Positions 59,672-64,000 of a DNA stretch of 64,000 bases are shown here, in pieces (the first letter of the stretch is position 1; each line of letters starts with the position of its first letter). The notes under the pieces are model-generated. The model saw only the letters and a program-made list of their open reading frames with translations, ran no database searches and was not told where the DNA came from. The DNA comes from Chionoecetes opilio (lineage: Eukaryota; Arthropoda; Malacostraca; Decapoda; Majidae): NCBI GenBank assembly GCA_016584305.1, contig JACEEZ010006498.1, positions 1 to 64,000 of the forward strand. Direction: 5' to 3'. A program made the translations under genes and the position numbers.

Positions 59672-60760
59672 AAGCTGTTATGGCAGAAATTCAAGGTAGG
59701 CTCGGGCTAAGTTTTTTTTTTTAAAGGCAAGTAACAATCATATAATAATTACATATCATATAATCACTATACATGGGTTGGGTTACTAAATGTCCAATTT
59801 TGTGAAATTACATCTCCAATGCAACCCAACTGGTTGTCTAACAACAATCTTGTTCACCACATGTTCTGCACAGACAACCAAATGGTTTGGCCTGGAGGAT
59901 TTTAAAGAGGTTCCAATAATAAAAAAAAAATTGAAACTCCTTGGAAATGCCTGTTGAATATGGCACGCATTGATTCACGAGATGAATCATGTGGCATGAA
60001 TATTTGACATTGACAGTAGGGCAAATATCTTTAATAATGTAGCTACTGAATGGTTAGCTTCCAGCATCCACATTGTAGTGTGTCAGAACAAAAACCCAAC
60101 AATGAATTGTTCTTAATATGAATGGGTCTTTGTATATGAAAAATCTTTCATAGCATTGAACAGTCTTACAGCTGAAACTACATTAACCTCTATCATAATA
60201 TACGAAAGAGTTTTCAATCTACCTTTCTCAAAATATTGTCTGATACGCACAATTGTTTTGTGGAACGAACTGTGTGTGTTGTGCGGACCTTCGTCGTATC
60301 ATCTACATTGACAGAAAAAAAAAAGCCTTTCGGCGTAATAAAAAATTCCGAAAAGGGCAGTACCAAAATTGCTTCTCCAAAAACACTTTTCTTATCATGT
60401 TTGTAGGCTCTTTGGCTTTCCCCTAGCTTTACATTCTTTTTATAGACGTACACATCAGGAAACATTGCTTTAACAGAGGTCTAGTAAGGCGTCTCCAACA
60501 TGAAAAGACATTGGCAAGTTGATGTTTTCTGATAAGAAAAGAATCCGAAGTTCAATTTTTGCTCAGGCAGACTTGTTCGATTGCGTCATTTGCAATAACC
60601 CAAAACTGGCAAACTGACTTTGTATTTGAAATTTGCAGAACTAAGCTGTTAGTGTCTTTGCGATTGTGAAATATGTATCGTAATTTCAGATTAATCCAGA
60701 AATAAAATAGGAAAATTACCAATCTTGGCGGTTGGTCAAGAGATCGGATAGATAGCATTT
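59672..60760 (-). pseudogene. Second hAT transposase relic, heavily decayed
   Basis: Matches the plus strand of 22230-23180: AGAAATTC(A/G)AGGTAGGCT, AACAATCATAT, CAACCA-TGGTTTGGCCTGGA, ATGAATCATGTGGCATGAA, AATGTAGCTACTGAATGGTT and ATTTGCAATAA. No frame survives. The 55765-59670 transposon has removed or displaced the part that should lie to its left. Confidence 0.75.
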
Positions 60761-60764
60761 CTAT

Positions 60765-61270
60765 GTGAATGTTTAGGGAAAATAAGTGCCTGTCTGTATC
60801 ATAGGGAAAATAACCCTCAGTAGTGTTTTTGTTGTATATTAGGGATATAGCTGTAATTTTTGTATTAGTAATAGTAATATCAATGTAGATCTATAGGAAA
60901 AAAATAAAAGATGAGAGGAGGAAAAACTAAAGTGTTGATAGAGTAGGGTAGGAGAAAAATAAATAGGTTTTTTACTCTCTCTATATACAAAGACACGGTA
61001 TGTATGGTACATTGGCCGTTGTTTATTTTTTTAGATTTTAGAGGACATTTTTAGTATGATTTAGATATTTAGTTACGTTTTGAGTTGCTTGATGAGGAAT
61101 TTATGACGGAAAATGGGGGATATAAACATATTTGTAATAGGCTTGCGTGGGTTTTTAGAAACGGATAATATGAATGCGTGTTATTTGTTACTGATTTACA
61201 AGTAAGGTTTTGGAGTTAGTTAGTAGTTTATTTATGGTTATCAATGGAAATGTGAAGAGGGAAGGACATT
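60765..61270 (+). repeat. Inverted copy of the 45130-45745 repeat
   Basis: See 45130. The frame starting MTEN at 61105 is broken by stops. Confidence 0.65.
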
Positions 61271-61392
61271 TTTATCCGCAGGCCAAGTAGAACCCAGAGA
61301 AGGTAGATATAAGAAGTAGAATCTCGCTACTCTGGTAGGAAGTTGCTCGTAGCCGAAACGCCGTGTGCAAAACCACGCGCCACTTTTGCCAT

Positions 61393-61789
61393 TGTGGTAT
61401 AACGATGCGTCCAGAGGATAATGCGTCTACCTTCCAATCTGCGCATGCGCCAGAGGGACTGTGCTCTCGTGTCGAGCCGATGCCATAGCCGCGCGCTAGA
61501 TGTACGAGTATCCTTTTCATTTCATCCATCCAGCCGCGTGGAGAGGCAAGAGCTTTACCAGGTCGTGCCTCACCCCATGGCCGGAGCCGGAGGCATACTC
61601 CAGGGCTCTCTCCCTTTTCGGCAGACGATAGGTTAGGTAAAGGTTAGACAAAACTTAGGTTAGGTTAAGGTTAGGTTAGGGCGCACGCCTTGTTTATGGC
61701 CATCGGTCGACACGAGAGCAGTTCCTCTGGCCCATGCGCAGATTGAAAGTAGACGCATATCCTACTGGACCCGCTCATTATACCACACA
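61393..61789. mobile_element. TIR element of about 400 bp with TTAGG-like core
   Basis: The left arm 61393-61488 (TGTGGTATAACGATGCG, CAATCTGCGCATG, GCTCTCGTGTCGA) is complemented at 61700-61789. The core at 61629-61682 is TTAGGTTAGGTTAAGG-like. No coding capacity. Confidence 0.8.
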
Positions 61790-62389
61790 GGTATCAGGCG
61801 TTCAAATGGATGGCCTGATAACGCTTTTGGCTACCAAAAAGTGGCGGAAAAAGTGTCCGTTGTGTGACATGGCTTAAGGGAAAAGGTATATTGTGTTACT
61901 TTAATCCCTCAGATGATTATGATAAGTCAATGCCAAACTGACACACATGAATACATTATAAGCGCAAGCTGGGACACAGGGGATAAAAGAGATGAATAGA
62001 GGAGGAACAGGAATTCCTCTTTCGTTTGAGGATGATAGTTATGTAGAGGTTTTCGAGTTCAGCGTCATTGAGTCATTATATGTGTTACTAAATATTTTTT
62101 GTTTATAATTTCATTTGTTTTGTAAAAAATATAAACAACATGGAATTTTTGTGTCTATATATATTATATATTTTATATTATATTTTGGTAAAAAAGAAAA
62201 TATTTTTATATGTGGAATGCGAATTCACAATGATGTATATAGTTATCTACTGACTATATATATTTTAGATAGGTTTGTACGATAATCTATCTGAAAATTT
62301 AACAAAACAAATATCTGAAAATAGTTTTGGTGTGCTCGGTACGATAATGTCGGCTACAAAGAGTTCCAACAACCCGTATCAAACCTTTC
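61790..62389. other. AT-rich unassigned stretch
   Basis: No gene seen. Confidence 0.4.
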
Positions 62390-63135
62390 AGTCTTCCACG
62401 AGGCCGTCTGGTGGCGAGAGCAACTGCTCGTCGCTCTGTCACAGCGCTTATCCAGCCTACAAATGTTCCCCCCCAACCGTGGGGAAAAGTTTTGCTGCTG
62501 GTGTTTCACGAGTTTTTCTGCCAGAAAGCCGTCTTGCCCTTGGTTAGAGTAGCTTCACAGACCCCAAGGGCGAACCCTATGGAAGGTTGGCGGCTAGGCC
62601 ATTTCATACATGAGGGGGCCCTAGAGGGGTACTGGACAAGTCCTGTGGAGAGGGGCCGCCAGCGAACTCCTTAATTTAGGTCTGGGTTAGTCCCGAGAGG
62701 TGGGCAGCCGTAGGGCTGGACGACGCCGTTTTAGACGTCGGGCCAGTTTAGCCCTCCCTGACGCTTGTAGGATAGTGGCTGGACCAAGTTACCATCCCCG
62801 TCAGGTAGCTAGGGGTTTCTGCCTAAGTGGCGTCTGTTTTGGTTAGGTTTTTATGAAGCTTATTATTATTTGCTCCTAGCCCTTTCTGGCGTTATTTCTG
62901 AAGTCATGCACCATTCTAACGGGCAGGGCCAAGTTGCATATCCTCAGCCATTCGTCAGGAGTGTGGAAAGAACTACGCCCAGTTTTGAACACTGAGTCCC
63001 CAGTGACCTAGCCAGCTAGTTCTAGCGACACCCATACCTATCTGTCGTATGGCGCCTAAGACAAGACAATCTTTTTTTGGGGCTGCTTCCACACAGCCTC
63101 TCTCCTGACGTCACCGTCGCTCCTATCCTGCCCCC
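62390..63135 (-). repeat. GC-rich dispersed repeat, copy 3
   Basis: Complement of 36775-37497: AAACCTTTCAGTCTTCCACG, AAAGTTTTGCTGCTGGTGTT, GGGGCC-CTAGAGGGGTACTGG, CAGTTTAGCCCTCCTGACGC-like and TGTTTTGGTTAGGTTTTTAT. Confidence 0.8.
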
Positions 63136-63266
63136 ACCTGACAAGACCCTGCTTCTGCCATAGCTCCTCAATAGCAGCTGCTGCTAACCCGTGGTTCCAC
63201 TTCTGCTGATCCCTTGCTCTGGAGCAGAAGAATGCTCTCCCATTTGATTTGGGATGTCAAGTATGG

Positions 63267-63390
63267 CGCAGAAAGACTTGCGTCTCCCAAACGTGCTAGG
63301 GAAGGACTGCGACAAGAAACAGAGAGGACCTAGATTTTCATCCAGAGGCGGGGAATCTTACAATGTTCTTTTTACACTCTCGTGAGCTAT
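63267..63390 (+). mobile_element. Fragment of the same I-group LINE as at 60-5943
   Basis: CTTGCGTCTCC, GTGCTAGGG, CTGCGACAAGAA, CAGAGAGG then TAGATTTTCATCCAGAGGCG and GGGAATCTTACAATGTTCTT. The sequence runs without a break across the point where the other copy has the 756-2068 insertion. It ends at GTGAGCTAT. Confidence 0.85.
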
Positions 63391-64000
63391 AAAAATTGTA
63401 GACCATTACAGGAGCAGATCGGAGGTCCGAAGATATGAGCAGTTAGGTTCCACCTGCATACTCGTAAGCGAAATCTCGTATAACGAAACACATAACTAAT
63501 GGTAAAATATAGGTTTGGTTCCAGGACCCCATCAATTAAAAAAAACAAAACAAAAACAATGTTTTTCAAGCTAAAATGAACTATAACAAACACACAGCGT
63601 CTATATTACCTACACTGTGCTACCTGTTCTGTAGAAAAACCATTCTGAAAGAGAAAATAGCACACAAAATAACATAACTGTACATTAATTAAACAAAACA
63701 TAAATGATTTCATCAAGCTCATCATCAGTCACCAGCCAATGACAAACTGTTTTTAAAACTTCTCGACCAATCACAAGTCAGCGAGACATTTCCGGGCAAG
63801 AATGGCATGCCAGACTGCCTCTCTCCGCCTTGTCCCCGTCATCTCAAACTAATTCTCGTTTTATTTGGAATGCTTGCGTTTTAAGGAGTTTTAATGTATC
63901 AGATAGTAAGATATATAAGTAAGGAGCCTGTGTTGCTAGTGTTTTGGTGGTTGAAGGTGTGTATGGGGGTTGAAATAGTGAATATTCGTGTCATGGGGCG
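63391..64000. other. Unassigned stretch to the window end
   Basis: No gene or known repeat seen. Confidence 0.4.

Overview
This window looks like repeat-dominated nuclear DNA from an invertebrate animal. I recognise no ordinary host gene. The evidence for an animal is GT-AG introns, P-element/THAP9, HARBI1, hAT and Tc1 transposases, a tRNA-derived SINE, a Helitron, several LINEs, long AT and GA microsatellites, and many CCTAA/TTAGG-like tracts. TTAGG is the arthropod telomere motif. A crustacean is my guess, at low confidence. Many reading frames break by single bases, several at homopolymers, so part of the damage could be assembly error. There are two gaps: one N at 36770 and 25 Ns at 51461-51485.

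Layout. 1-6 kb: an I-group LINE cut by a second LINE and by a DNA transposon with 177-bp inverted ends. 7-10.8 kb: a three-exon HARBI1 transposase relic with a Helitron lodged 2 bp before exon 2. 12-17 kb (minus): a decayed copy of a large uncharacterised protein, itself cut by a TIR element. 20.5-31 kb: a repeat carrying a 2.6-kb hAT with 8-bp target duplications, then a 6.6-kb transposon with about 540-bp inverted ends around a large decayed protein. 31-38 kb: dispersed repeats, MITEs and a Myb/SANT relic. 38.8-43.6 kb (minus): a P-element/THAP9-like gene whose five exons splice in one frame. 44-47.5 kb: MITEs, one with a TTAGG-like core, and an exon of another transposon-type protein. 47.6-50.3 kb: a Tc1-like element holding a SINE, then a Harbinger-type Myb/SANT gene. 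52.7-53.2 kb: a minisatellite. 55.8-59.7 kb: a second long-TIR transposon with a related large protein, inserted at the edge of a second hAT relic. 61-64 kb: another TTAGG-cored MITE, a GC-rich repeat and a second fragment of the 5' LINE.

The most unusual content is the transposon class with TIRs of about 400-540 bp at 24.3-30.9 kb and 55.8-59.7 kb. Both copies enclose a large protein marked by HEEADT, a downstream acidic (S-x-DTDV-like) motif, and GCD/GAD. Both copies end in TAGTC. The element at 4353-5598, with a 9-bp target duplication and a VND-IAERGVK protein, is a second candidate. No metabolic or cellular system is encoded here. The loci interact mainly through nesting, which gives a relative order of insertion.
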